From positions 208,829,553 to 208,893,552 of the forward strand of contig CM048552.1 of NCBI GenBank assembly GCA_026413225.1: DNA of 64,000 nt, given 5' to 3'. Positions 36,321 through 48,400 of this stretch are shown here, piece by piece (the stretch's first letter is position 1; every line of letters begins with the position of its first letter). This DNA is from Otis tarda. Taxonomy: Eukaryota; Chordata; Aves; Otidiformes; Otididae. The notes below the pieces were generated by a model. The model saw only the letters and a program-made list of their open reading frames with translations. It was not told the origin of the DNA and did no database searches. The position numbers and the translations under genes are program-made.

Positions 36321-39300
36321 TCTTCTGCTGGCATTGCCACAAGAGACCATGAACTGAGAGTGAAAATCTGTGGGGAAACAAGGAAAATATGAGAAAGCAC
36401 CTCTTTGGGCTTGGAAAAAACCCTCACAGAACTCTTCTTTTTGATAATCACATTGCAAGATTGTGGACCAGTGTCTCATACACAAAGCCAGTTCAAGACT
36501 CCTTTGAAGTACAGGAAAAAGTTATCTTTTCTGCCTGAGGGATGAAAGGCCGCACCACTTCTGCAATGAATAGGAGGGAGACAAGGAGAAAGGGCAAAGC
36601 TGGGATGAAGAGGAAAGGGAGAGCCTCAGAGAGCCAGGCTCGTCCCTCTTACCAACGAGATAAGGGACACTGATCCCTCCAGCAAAGCTGGAAGCAGCTG
36701 CCTGCATGGCTTTCCAAGGCTCTGGCACAAACCCTTTCCTTCTGCAGCCCTAGCCCACTGCCTGCTCTTTCTATGCTTTAACCTCGCATTGTTTACTTGG
36801 CCCAGTGTAAAATTTGTCATTTGTGTTAGTGTTTCGTTAGGGCTACCTTTACAAGTGGTTATGCCACTATTTCCCCTGGAAATAGGAATAGAAAATGGAA
36901 TACTGCATTCTTTCCTATGCAGAGGTTGAAATCTAGACTATTAAACAATCTAAATCCTATTTTCTTTCTGAATAAATTTACCCACCTTTTTATTTTTTAA
37001 CACTGTCCACCATTTTTTTTGGTGCTAGACACTAATTATCTGGAAGTTTTCTTCCTTTGAGTTCATATTTGGTTTTCCAGCCATTATATTTTTAATTTCA
37101 CAGACAGAATTATAACACATTGCCCACTGCAGCCATAAATCACTTAATGTGTTAGAAAAAGAAGATTGCTTAGTAATTGCCATTTTATTTACTATACTGA
37201 TGCAACCAATTTAAATATGATTGAGTTTTCAAACTTAGGAACAATGTAAAGAGACTTAGGAAAGAATACAGTATAAGTGTAAACAGCAATCAGCAGTCAC
37301 TGTTTTCACTTGCATTAGAATTAACATTTAAAAAAAAAAAGTACTAGGACAACTTTATGAACTACTTGCAACTCAGTGCCTGCTGTTTAAGGTCTCAGTA
37401 TCAACTGCTCATCTCACCTCATTCTTTTCCAGATCTAGAAATGCTAAAGGAGACAATACACCTTCCCTTGGATGCGGTAAGAGGAGCTGAGAAATATGTG
37501 CTATTTTTCAGTCACTCTTGGCTAGCACAGAAACATATTGAGAGATTTCAAAGGCAAAATCTCTCCTAAGTAGAAGACCAGAGATTCCTGGTAGACTGTC
37601 ACAGGGAATTTACCTAAGTTACAATGCAATACACTTAATTTCTTCACAGAACTTAAATCTCTGTTGTAAGAGCCAGAGCGATCACACCAGCGGCAAATAT
37701 TGACTTTTCTGGTTGACTTCTTTGTCAGTCTCTTATCATGAGACCCATCTTAACAGGCAGCACAGTATCACATCTGGACCTTTATTCACACACAAGAGAA
37801 GCATCAACCATTCTGTTACTGTTTTTGGACCCAGATTTGGACAGCAGAAAGCTTCCCCATGCCTAGCCTTTCCTATTGAGTGTCTTAGCATCTTCAAAGA
37901 AATAGAGCTAAACATAACAATAATATTTGGCATACTGGTAGGCACATTGCCTTTAAGCCATCTGAATCTGGGCTTCTAGCATAACATCCCAGTGCAGTGA
38001 ACATTATACGACTTTGAGGGCAGAAAGGCGCTACCAGCAGTTTTCAGCCTGAGAAGGACTTAGTGACATCAACAAAGCCACTTCCTTTATTTCTCCTCAT
38101 TTACATGGAAGGGAGTATATAGACAGAGAAATAAATAAATCAATTGTTTAATTTTTTACTTTCTTTTTGACCTTACAGTCAAACCTATCACTTGTAATAT
38201 TGTTTACCTTCTCAGTACCCTCAGATTTTCCCATTATTAGATTTTCTAAGACACCTATGGACTTATTTGAAAACATCACAGAAAGATCTCCAACAGGAGC
38301 ATGTCCAGAAAGAAATGCAACTTAAAGAGCATAAACTCAATATTTTTTTTTGTGATGGCAGTAATTTATATCCCTTTTTCAGAAGAGCAACTTTACCAGA
38401 ACTGGTTTCCTCTTCCTTACTTCCCCTAAAATGGCTGTATTTTTGGCCCTCAACCGAAAATATTCTCATTTGGAAAACAATTCTGTTGTGCTCCTACACT
38501 CTGAAGGCTGAGAAATGAAGGATAGTATGAGTTCCTGTCTAGGGCATATCCTGGGAGAAGTGATAACAATCTGAGGAATAAACTGTGTGCAAATGAGGTA
38601 CCCAAACTGTATAAATCATAAGACACCACAAAAGCACTTTTAAATGGAAATAATTTGGACATTTTCTGAATTCCTGAGATTTCGAAGTGAGATGCTTCAT
38701 TTGGCAGATGAAAATTTCCATGGAAATCAGCTGGATTTGCAAAAAAGTCCATTTAGTAAAACTCATTAATTTTCATTATGAGAGGATTTAAACAGAAAAT
38801 AGATGACCATACTTCTAATTGCTTTGAAAAGAGCTTGGAGGAGAAGCCCAGGCTCCAGCCAGGCCTGCCCCTATCTACCCACACACTGGAATGCAATTCT
38901 CTTAGCCCAGAACCGACAATGCTTCATCCCCAGTACTTTAAACTTGTTTCATATAGTCACTTATTAGTCATAATTGATGCAATTTTATCTCTTCTAATTG
39001 AAATTGAAATAAAATATTTATGAGGAATGTGCTAACAAGACAGAACGAGGCAGTTACTGTGCTCAAGATACTTAGCATTTTCCTTTGCAGCAATTATTTC
39101 CACCCTCTATTTGGGTTATTTTATGAAAATGCTAAAGTTTGTGAGTAATGACATTAACTTATGAATTCTTTATTCCAATGCACGTTGACTCCTAACATTG
39201 AAACTTAGTTTCTGTAAGCACTTATATTGTTCTTTATACTTTCAAAACACAATTATTGGCTAATCCATAATATTTTTCTGATCCTTAGCAGTAGCTGTGC

Positions 39301-42279
39301 TGGTTAACAAAACAATCATAAGAGTTATGCAAAGTGAGGAGAGAGTCAGTACCCACTGACTGCCAGAATGCCAGTGTTCCCTTTCGCACTGCCATCACTG
39401 GTTCATTACACTCCACTTTTGAATTTTTGTAACCACAGACTGCATAATTTTACATTTTTGCTGAATTCAATTATATTTACAGGTGGTGGAGATCTGCACA
39501 CAAAATTTTGCACAAATACACACATACACATGTGTAACACAATGGAGGTTTAAAAGAACAATATTGAAAATTATGGACAAAGACGCACAAAAACCCCTCT
39601 ACAACCACCACTGAGGTACCCAGCTGTACAACAAACTTTCAGCACTCACTGCACAAATGAAATCACAGAAAAGTCAGAGTATCAGGTTCTTGCAGGTCTC
39701 TCCTCTGTCCCCACTTCACACTCAGTCCCCATTGCCACATGCCTGTCTCTGCAAGTCAGGAGACAGCCAGCAAAATCCCCAGCATGGGCTACTTTGCAGA
39801 CTCATTTTCATATATTTTTTTTTGTCTGTGTTGGTGCCCAGATTGGCGCAAAAGCAAACTAAGGAAAAGTTCCTGGCAATCCATCCCAGTCATCCCATCT
39901 GCATGCTCCCATGTGTGCTGTCCAGGCTCAGCACAAAAGGGGCAGCAGACTCAGGCAAAAGCACATCACAGAGTCCTCACGCATAAGTGCTATAGACATA
40001 TACACAGAAACTTATTACATGTCACTGTTGACACCGAACGACAAAGAAAGATTTTATCAAGGTTTAAAAAATTCCGGTGGGGATGGACCCCACTATTCAG
40101 AAGGCAAGACCTGTCCTGATCTATACTGTGGGGTTCATCACCACATAAAGGCATCCTGAAATGCTGAGCAGCGAGATTTGCAAAAGCAGCTGATGAGTTT
40201 GACATGGGTTTTGGGGGCCCAATGTAGACAAACAGAAGGATCCACATTTATCGGGGGGGGGCAGGGGGGGGCGGGGTTGAAATCAAACAAAAAACCAGTA
40301 ACAAAACACTCTACTCTGAGTCTCTCCAAGAAAAAGAAAAATTCCTGTCCAGGAGGCATATACATGAAACTGAAGCTAAAGTAACCTGACCGACTTTTAA
40401 CATGTTTGTTACACATTTCTTTGTGTATTTAGGCACCAAACGGCCCTGAAACAACAATTAAACTCAACATTGACAAATGTTGTTCAGTTTGTAAAAATCT
40501 GAATTTTCTGCATAATTCTGGGCTATTCTGTGTAAACCATTTAAAAGCAAATAAGCAACACCATTAGTCCTAAAAACAGTAATTATGACTTGGGTTAGTC
40601 TCACAGGTTTCTCTTGCAAACTGCAAAGGGAATTAGAAAGTCACTAGAAAGTACTTCAAGATATCTAATAAAAAATTTCCAGAATGTGACTGATGCCAAA
40701 CTTCTAAATCCATTTTAAGCTACAAAATATGATTAAACTGAATTTTAAGAGAAGTGATCATTCATATAACTCATCAGTGGAGCACATCAGGATATTTATT
40801 TTGGAGTTTAACTTTGAGCACCTGGCTTAGAAAATATTAACTATAATATCTTTGAAACCATCTTCAACCCTGAAATCAGGAGAAAAAATTACTCATGTTC
40901 AATAGATACTAGAGCTTCAAAAAAAAGACAGATTCTCTGGTTAAATATATATATAAATTTTTACTTTATAGATAAATGATGTTATATCTTTAAAGGCTTC
41001 TTCACACCGAACTATGGTTAATATTTAATTTTTTAAAAAAATTTCATTTATTTCAGCTTTTACTTAAGTCACTAATATAGCCATTATAACGTAACCCATA
41101 CAGGTGAGAGCAGCTAAAATCAAAGACACTATGTGTCTTCAGTGCATTCATCTATCATGTAAAAGGTTTTCTTATTCAAAATTAATATTAGGCAGAGAGG
41201 TTTTTTTTGACGCTGACATGACATGTGACATTCTTTCAGCGATTCTGCAGTTAATTATTTTCAATGAGTCTGCAGTTAAGTACTGAGATTGACAATGAAG
41301 TCTAAATCTGGTTCTTATTTCTCTTGTCAGCTGCCAGGTTAACAGCCATGAAAAAGTAAGTAATGTAAGAAAGAATGATGTAGATCAAGATCACAGAAAA
41401 AAGGGGAATTTATCGTAGAAGTAACTCAGTAGTAAAGATTTTCAGAGGCATTGAAATGACTTGCTGAAAAATAGTTTTATCTCAGGCACAGCTTAGCATG
41501 CGATCTGTTACTCTATAACTTCTTATCCTTCACACGCACTTACAATTCAAGAACGTGTGGCATATGGCAGCTGTGAAGAAATCTATTGCAGGCATCCCAT
41601 GCAGCTCTTAAAATTTGGCCCTGTGGATTCCAAATTCCAGTTTCCAATGGCTGTGTGTCTGTATGTGGGTGTGTGTGACCGTGTGTAACAGTCTACTCTA
41701 TAGTATTTCTGTTCTTCATAACAATGACATGATCATCTATCCATTAAGTGCACCCCAAATCAGTATTTATACTTTCACTAAATATCCCTTACGTTGCCAC
41801 TCTCAGCAAGCAGAGGTCGGAATTAGGAAGGCACACAGAGAAGGGTAACTACTCACTGTTGTAAGTGAAACCCTTTAAAATGCTGTGCAGGCAAGTGCAG
41901 TGTGCAGGCACACCTGAGAGTAGATCTTCCCTTTACCTTTTTGTCCCTCTCTATTAAAATAGCACATGCTTTATTTGTTGTTTCTTACACTCTGCCATCA
42001 TTCTAACCCATAGGTAATAAATTCAAATAAACCAAATAATGTACCCAAAATTCAAGTTACAAGTAAATAATTATCTTTAAATCTCCTATCTTGCCTTGAA
42101 ACTCCTAAACTTTGTTATTTTTCTACTGGAATCAAAACTTTAAATTGTTTGTGATATTTCCCTTTTTTTTTTCTCCCTCCACCAAAACAATGATTGCACT
42201 AACTTCCCTCAAGAATTATTGCAGAGAGAAAGTGTTGACTAGTGACTAAACCAAAGGAATAGGGCCCAGAATTTATTTC
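36321..42279. other. Unique intronic sequence
   Basis: AT-rich DNA with a G-run cluster at 40253-40276 and a short TA run near 40944-40955. No gene or clear transposon was recognised. Confidence 0.55.
40253..40276 (+). repeat. G-run cluster with quadruplex potential
   Basis: Runs of nine G, eight G and four G are separated by CA and C. The G-rich strand is the plus strand, which is the template strand for DLG2; the nascent transcript would be C-rich here. Confidence 0.85.
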
Positions 42280-42395
42280 TGGCTTCATTTGCAGTTCATC
42301 TGGTGAGCTGGGGAAAGCAACTTCATCTGTCTGCACAGCACTTTACCAGTAGCTACTTCTCAGGGACACGAGAAGAGGTTAATTCATCCAGCCCT
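42280..42395 (-). mobile_element. MIR/L2-like ancient repeat fragment, antisense
   Basis: GTGAGCTGGGGAAAGCAACT, TCATCTGTCTGCACAGCACT, ACTTCTCAGGGACACGAGAA and GGTTAATTCAT follow the reverse complement of the MIR/L2 core (the 'gggcaagtcacttca..tctgtgcctcagttt..ctcacagggttgt..gaggattaa' pattern). The copy is old and diverged. Confidence 0.5.
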
Positions 42396-43897
42396 CGCTT
42401 TGTCCATCCAGCTTAAGTTAGTCATCAAAGTTCCCCTTGTAGCTAGTGAGAAGAGACTTGTCTCATCCAAAAAGCCTGAACAAGCTCAGAGAGGCTTACA
42501 GAGACCTCGGGCAACCAGCTTAGTCAATGGCCCTGTTTAATTTTAAAAAACTCTACTTCTTAGGTTGTATTTGCCTAGCTGTGTAGTATAATTAAAAGAA
42601 AATCCATATATGTGTCAAGAACTATAAGCCTTAAAAATAAGGATTTTGAAAGAACATTTGCATTGACCTTACTGTGAATTTTGTGCTGACAGCAGCCGCA
42701 GCACTGGGCCAAGAAAATCCCCTGTATGTCATCGTCTTCCGTGATATTTAGCTATGCTACCGTAACAGCTGTCACTTCATGTCAGATAATCCCTAGATCC
42801 TTTGGGAAACTTTCATCCTTTCATATAATGGATCTTGATTCTCTCCTATAGTTCTGCTTTTGCCCTTCCTGATGCTTTGCAAGCAGAGAAAATGAGACTA
42901 GAAATTCTCTCTACAATTTCTCTTTCCAACTAAACACTGAAGCAAATGTGCCTTGAACTTACAGGAGAGATTTGAAAGCCATACTTCTTTTTTTTTTTTT
43001 TTTTTGCTTTTTAATAGATTCAGGAGCAGTTCTCTAGGGAACCCGAGGAGAACATACTTGTAATTTCAAATCAAAACATTTTGCTTGCTCAGCATTTTTA
43101 CATAAATCAATGCAGAGAAAGCTTACATTTTTTAGTATTCGTATTCTCTGGTGACAGAAGCTGAATATATAGGGATAGTACTGAACCTGTATTTTAGTAT
43201 TAGTTTAAGCACATGAGTGTCAGTAATATTGACTACATTGTGAAATTTCATCCAATTTATGGATTGTTTTGTATTTTCAGTCATGTCTCTACATGAAGTA
43301 ATTCACCTGCATCCAGAGAAAACCAGATTTATAGTGAGCCTTTGAGCTCCATTAAAAGATAACATGTTAAACTGTTTGGATAAAAAATATTTTTTGTGAA
43401 GAGTCTTCAGTATCTTTAATAGTCCAATCACCCAGGATGAGTTTCACGTTACTATAATTGCTTCTAAACTTTAAGTTGTGTACGTTATTGTGAAGACTAG
43501 GAAAAGCAGCAGCAATGAAACAGCAGACTTATACTAACTGTAAGTAAAGAAGGAAAAAATTCTGACACTGAAGGTAACTAAAAAGCAATACAACAAAGAA
43601 ACAAACTAAATCTTTTCAATAAGAAAGAAAAGAGAATATATTTTAAAGTAAATAGATGGAAATAAATATGACCTTCTGAAGTCATATGATGTATGAAATG
43701 ATGTCACTGTGACAGAACTAAAATGGCAAAAGTGCTGGTAAAATTTATTGCTTAAAAAGAAAATAGACAAAAAATGTCTTTAGTATGGAATGCATTTTTT
43801 TTTCCAGATTAAAAGCACAATTAGAAATTGAAAAACAAAAGGATGTGAGAGAAGAAAGAAACACTGAAATGGGTTCAGAAATAATTTCAAGATTTTT
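42396..43897. other. Unique intronic sequence with a T18 run
   Basis: No gene recognised. An 18-base T homopolymer lies at 42988-43005 and no retrotransposon body is attached to it. Confidence 0.55.
42988..43005 (+). repeat. T18 homopolymer
   Basis: Eighteen T bases between ATACTTC and GC. No transposon body attached. Confidence 0.9.
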
Positions 43898-44000
43898 GAG
43901 CAACCTAGTCTAGTGGAAGGTGTCCCTGCCCATGGTGGGGGGTGGGAGTGAAATTGACTGATCTTTAAGGTCCCTTCCAACTCAAACTATTCTATGATTT
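43898..44000 (+). mobile_element. Old CR1 LINE terminal fragment, about 100 bp
   Basis: GAGCAACCTAGTCTAGTGGA, then AAGGTGTCCCTGCCCATGG, then CTTTAAGGTCCCTTCCAACT and a single ATTCTATGAT tail unit. The 'tctagtggaaggtgtccctgccc' wording marks an older CR1 subfamily than the copies with 'ctggttggagatgtccctgctcc'. Confidence 0.93.
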
Positions 44001-44710
44001 TCCCCCAATCTGGTTCTAAAGTTAATTGGGTCCAGGCTCTCCCTGGGCTCCTCTCTGCTAAATCAGCAGCATACTCCCAACTGCAGTTTCCTGTTCCTTC
44101 CACTACTGTGAGACTCAAACACATGGTTGGGAATGCTCCTCTACTTCCAGAGATATAAACCTAGGGTATTAATTAAGAAGATGAAATATTCCAGTAGCAG
44201 TATCACTGCAGTTACAAAATTGTTATTCCTATTACTGCTGAGAAGCTACTGAAAGGCCAGTACACAAATCCATACACATCTTGTCCATTGGCAGAAAGTC
44301 TTGTTTTCTGAAAAAGCTGTCATGGAAGGGCAAAACCACAGCTGAAATGGATTTCAGTTTAGTGAACTCTAAAACAGGGAAGAAAAGTGGAAAGAATTTG
44401 TAGCCCATGCTTAAAAGTTAAATGAGCAGCTGCAAATACAACAGCTGTTGCAAAAAGAACATCACGCTTTATTTGTATTCCCAGTGAGACTTACTAATTA
44501 TAACCTTAACAAAACAGTAAAAAGAGGAAATTACTAAATTTTAATTAATAAATTGCCAAAGAAAAGCAATTAATAATCTCCAACATTAGGATTTAACAGA
44601 TAAACTTAAGTAGACAAAGCTGTATACAAACAACAAAAAATTAAAATTAAACAGGACCTGCACTATAACTGAAGCTCAAAGGGAAAAAAAACCACATAAC
44701 TTCATGTTAT
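44001..44710. other. Unique intronic sequence
   Basis: AT-rich spacer between an old CR1 tail and the solo LTR. Nothing recognised. Confidence 0.55.
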
Positions 44711-44715
44711 TACAT
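44711..44715 (+). repeat. Left target-site duplication of solo LTR
   Basis: TACAT, repeated exactly at 45402-45406 after the LTR. Confidence 0.9.
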
Positions 44716-45401
44716 TGTGCTGGTTTTGTGTAGCAGGGGAGGCTACAGTGGCAGCTTCTGTAGGAAACTGCTGGAAGTTTCCCCTTTGTCCAGTGGACTC
44801 TGCCAGGCCTAGGGCGGACCTCCTGCTGGCCAGGGCCAAGCCAATCGGTAACGGAATGTTCAGCGATAACACCTCCATGATAATGTATTTAAGAAGGGGA
44901 AAAATAATAATAATGAGTGAAGAAACAGAAGTGAGGGGCAGAGAGGGGGAGGCAAAGGACTGTAGTCCATGGGAGGGACCCCACGCTGGAGCAGGGGAGG
45001 AATGTGAGGAGTCCTTCCCCTGAGGAGGAAGGAGCGACGTAAAGTGACAAGTAATGAACTGACCATAATCCCGATTCCTTCTTCCCCCTGTGCTGCTTGG
45101 AGAGGGGGGAAGGAGGTAGAGATAGTTGGAATGAAGTTAAGCCTGGGAATACGGAGAGGTGGGAGGAAGTTATTTTTCTTCTCTCTTATTATCCTGCTTT
45201 GGTTTTATTAATAATAATTTGCAATAGTTTTCCCCAAGGCAAGTCTGTTTTGCCCATAACAGTAACTTCAATGATCTCTCCCTGTTCTTATCTCAAACCT
45301 CAAGCTCTTTGTTATATTATCATTCCCCCATTCCCTGGGAGGGTGGAGAGTGTGAGTGAAAAACTGTGTAGCTTGGCCCTGAGCAGGGTTAAACTATGAC
45401 A
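44716..45401 (+). mobile_element. Solo LTR of an endogenous retrovirus (short form, 686 bp)
   Basis: The element begins TGTGCTGGTTTTG and ends AACTATGACA, is flanked on both sides by the 5-bp direct repeat TACAT (44711-44715 and 45402-45406), and has no internal retroviral genes, so it is a recombined solo LTR. It has a CCAAT box at 44841-44845 and a TATTTAAG box at 44886-44893. An AT-rich AATAATAAT stretch stands where the sibling LTR at 57.7 kb has AATAAA. Sequence matches the sibling throughout, apart from about 400 bp that the sibling has in addition. The 5-bp target duplication is compatible with several ERV classes; the class is not assigned. Orientation is antisense to DLG2. Confidence 0.9.
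44841..44893 (+). promoter_or_regulatory. LTR core promoter: CCAAT and TATA-like boxes
   Basis: CCAAT at 44841-44845 lies 41 bp before TATTTAAG at 44886-44893, a normal spacing for a retroviral U3 core promoter. Activity is unknown. Confidence 0.6.
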
Positions 45402-45406
45402 TACAT
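45402..45406 (+). repeat. Right target-site duplication of solo LTR
   Basis: TACAT, identical to 44711-44715. Confidence 0.9.
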
Positions 45407-48400
45407 TCAAAATGAAAACAAGAAAATATAGGTTTTAAAAGGAAATTTTGTTTTCCCTGCACAATTTCCTACAGTTGACATTGATAACTTTATGGAATAA
45501 CACACTATTTAAGGAAATTTAAAGCCTGTTGATAGAAAAGAAAACCTAATTATGACTGAATTACAAAATAAGTACTTAAACTGAAACATTCATGAAAATT
45601 GGAATTGAGAAAGCTCAGGAGTCTGTAAGGAAAAAGCAAATACTGTTTAGCAGACCGGAATGACTACATTAAACACAAACAACTCTGCACAAAAACATTG
45701 AGAAAATATATCAAAGTCAACTTGTTTCATGCATAGTGAGTGCTGGCTATTTTAGACAAAGACAAAAAAAAAGTAGAATTCTGCTTTTTATAAAACATTA
45801 AACATTGGATGAGCTACATTGTGTAACTCTACTAGGAATATGATCTTTAAGTTTAACAGAGGAATTAAAATATAACCTTTTGTGTCTTAGGAGTATCCTA
45901 CAAAGACTTGACTTTAAAAGAGCATTTGTAATCTTTGGTGATTCTTCAGTTGTGGCATCTGAAGAGCTTCAGAAATATCCGTCTGTGCTGTGGCAAGGCC
46001 ACATGCAACTAACGCAATTAGTTAACCTGCTGTAGAGTGAAAGCCACGGTGAGGACAGTTCAGGCAAACAGAAGGGAAATGCTGTGATAACAGAAAGTAA
46101 TTTGAAAGTGGATCAGGGGATTTTTAAACTGTCCTTTTCAATTTAGACATGGCTTATGGTAAGTTTGGGTATACTTTTACTTGAGATAAAGACAGCACAA
46201 AGCTTGCGATGAAATTACAAAACTGAAAGCTTTGTTCCAACAACGTAAAAATAAAAGCAATGTATTCTAAATAGTATGCAGCAACTAGAGGCACAAAAGC
46301 TGTACCTAAGGTAAGGATCTGACACCAGACAAGTGGGGTACTATCTTGGCAACGGCCCTTTGTCCTAAGGGTACCAAAGTCATAGATCAAAAGAAAAACA
46401 GCCAATGCCAATCACAAGATCTAACCATGTACATCAACCTCTGACATAACCTAGAGCACTTAAGGATTAGTTTAAGTCCCAGCATTTTAGTTTTGAGCAC
46501 ACAAATATCGTTTGAAATGATTTGGTACATTACATGAAATTGTGTATTGCAGCTGCATAATACTGTTAAACATCTTCATTTATACAGAAATCTCTGCTAC
46601 TATCAAGGAAGCAATTTGTTGCTTAGGGAACTTCTGCACTTCTGTTGAAGCAATACGTTAAAATTATTAGAAGAGTTTTGACAGCATCATCTGCAATCTG
46701 CCTAACCTCTCTTCAGTGGGCACTTCATGGGCAAGCAAGGGAGGCATAGGCCTGACACTTAATCAGCTAGAGAAAACAGACTCTATTCTGTAACTTGGTA
46801 AAAAAACTGTGTCAGTAAATAAGGAAACAGTACAGTTGGAGATGCCACTGTAAAATGAGGGGTTAAAAAACCCCCCAAAAAACAAAAAACCAAAAGCAGC
46901 CTTTGATATTACTAACGGAATGAGACTGCAGTACTTGGCTGCTACATAGGAGAACTCTGGTGCTTTATCAGTTATTATCAATAAATTAAGATCTGAAATA
47001 AAACATCTACAGTGCAATTGGCATCTTCTCTGATGCTGTTAAATTTAAAAAATGCTCTAAGACAAGAAAAAAAATATTTTCTATATGCTACCATATTAAC
47101 TGCCTTTCTCATTTGTATTATTCCTTCCTTCTAACTTGCTCTAACTGAAAGTTGCCCTCAACAAAATTCACTCACTGAGCTTCAGCAAGACAATCAATGA
47201 AACATATCTCTAAACTTTTCTAAAATTAATCTTTACAGAAATGAAATTTCCTGCTAAGGATAAGGAAAGGATTTTTCAACCCTTTCTGGTCAGTAGGCCA
47301 GTATTCAGTGCAAGTATCACTATGCGCTTCTCCTGTTTGTTCTCTCCCTAAGCTGTGGCCACTGTTTGAAATGGGATCCTGAACAAACAGGCCTTTGGTC
47401 AGATCCAGCTTGGCCATTCCAAGCTTATGTTATATTCTTTAATACACATGCATGATAATACACACTTAACATCTTGCATTCTTTGGCAATTGGATACAGT
47501 GGCTTCCAGATGAAAGCCAACTGCTGTAATGCAACTTTATCCAAGTAATTAAGCTACCTTGATTTTCAACAGCTGGGAAAAGGGGCCTTTAACATGAGTA
47601 TTTACATTTCAAAGTACAGAAGTGACCTGGACAAAGATTAATAAATACCATTATTTATTCTTCCCATATATTTTTATGTACTTTATTCCGACAGCATCTG
47701 GAAAGGTTAAACATCTCAATCGGGAATATACGTGACTGTTGTACCAAAACAGGAGACAAATGTTTGTATTTTGAGGCAGGAACAGGGAAGGAAATGGGCT
47801 AAAGAGCTATAAAGTATCCACGGCTGTTCAGGGAGAGAATTGTAAAAGTGATCGCTGGATTTTTACTCTGATATTTTAAAAAGAGCAGATCTCATGCATC
47901 AGTAGGTCAGAGGAATCTGTAAGACAAGGAGTACGCTTTCCTAAAAACTAAGGCTGCTTATGCAAGTTACGTTTGTTACAACACACTGTGTGAGCCTCCC
48001 AGATTCAGGAACAAAAGAACTAAAAAGTGAATTTAGTACCACAGCTGCCATGAGATGCTTATAACTGTAGGTGCAGCTCTTCAGTAATTTCCTTAGCTAA
48101 TGTCTCCAAAGAAATACTGCCTATTACAGTATCTCTCTGTCCAATGCTTCCTCCAACTAAAACTCAGCTACTCACCGCACAGCAGGCGCAGAGTTCAGAG
48201 TCACCGAGCAAGCAGCTAAGAGCTAATTCAAAAGGTGATAAAGCAGCAATTCTCTTGCTGTAACAACTTTTTGACCTCTCATTGTCAACTGGTCTAATCA
48301 AACTGTAATCAATGACTGCTTTCCCTATATGTAAGCTGTTAAGAAAACAAGTTAATTGGCTCACTTGAAAGATTTAGAGCACATTAAACTTTGGAGTGGT

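Noticed and set aside
36720-36800. TATGCTTTAACCTCGCATTG near a second MIR-like tail
   Set aside because: Only one short block resembles MIR; no flanking blocks in order.
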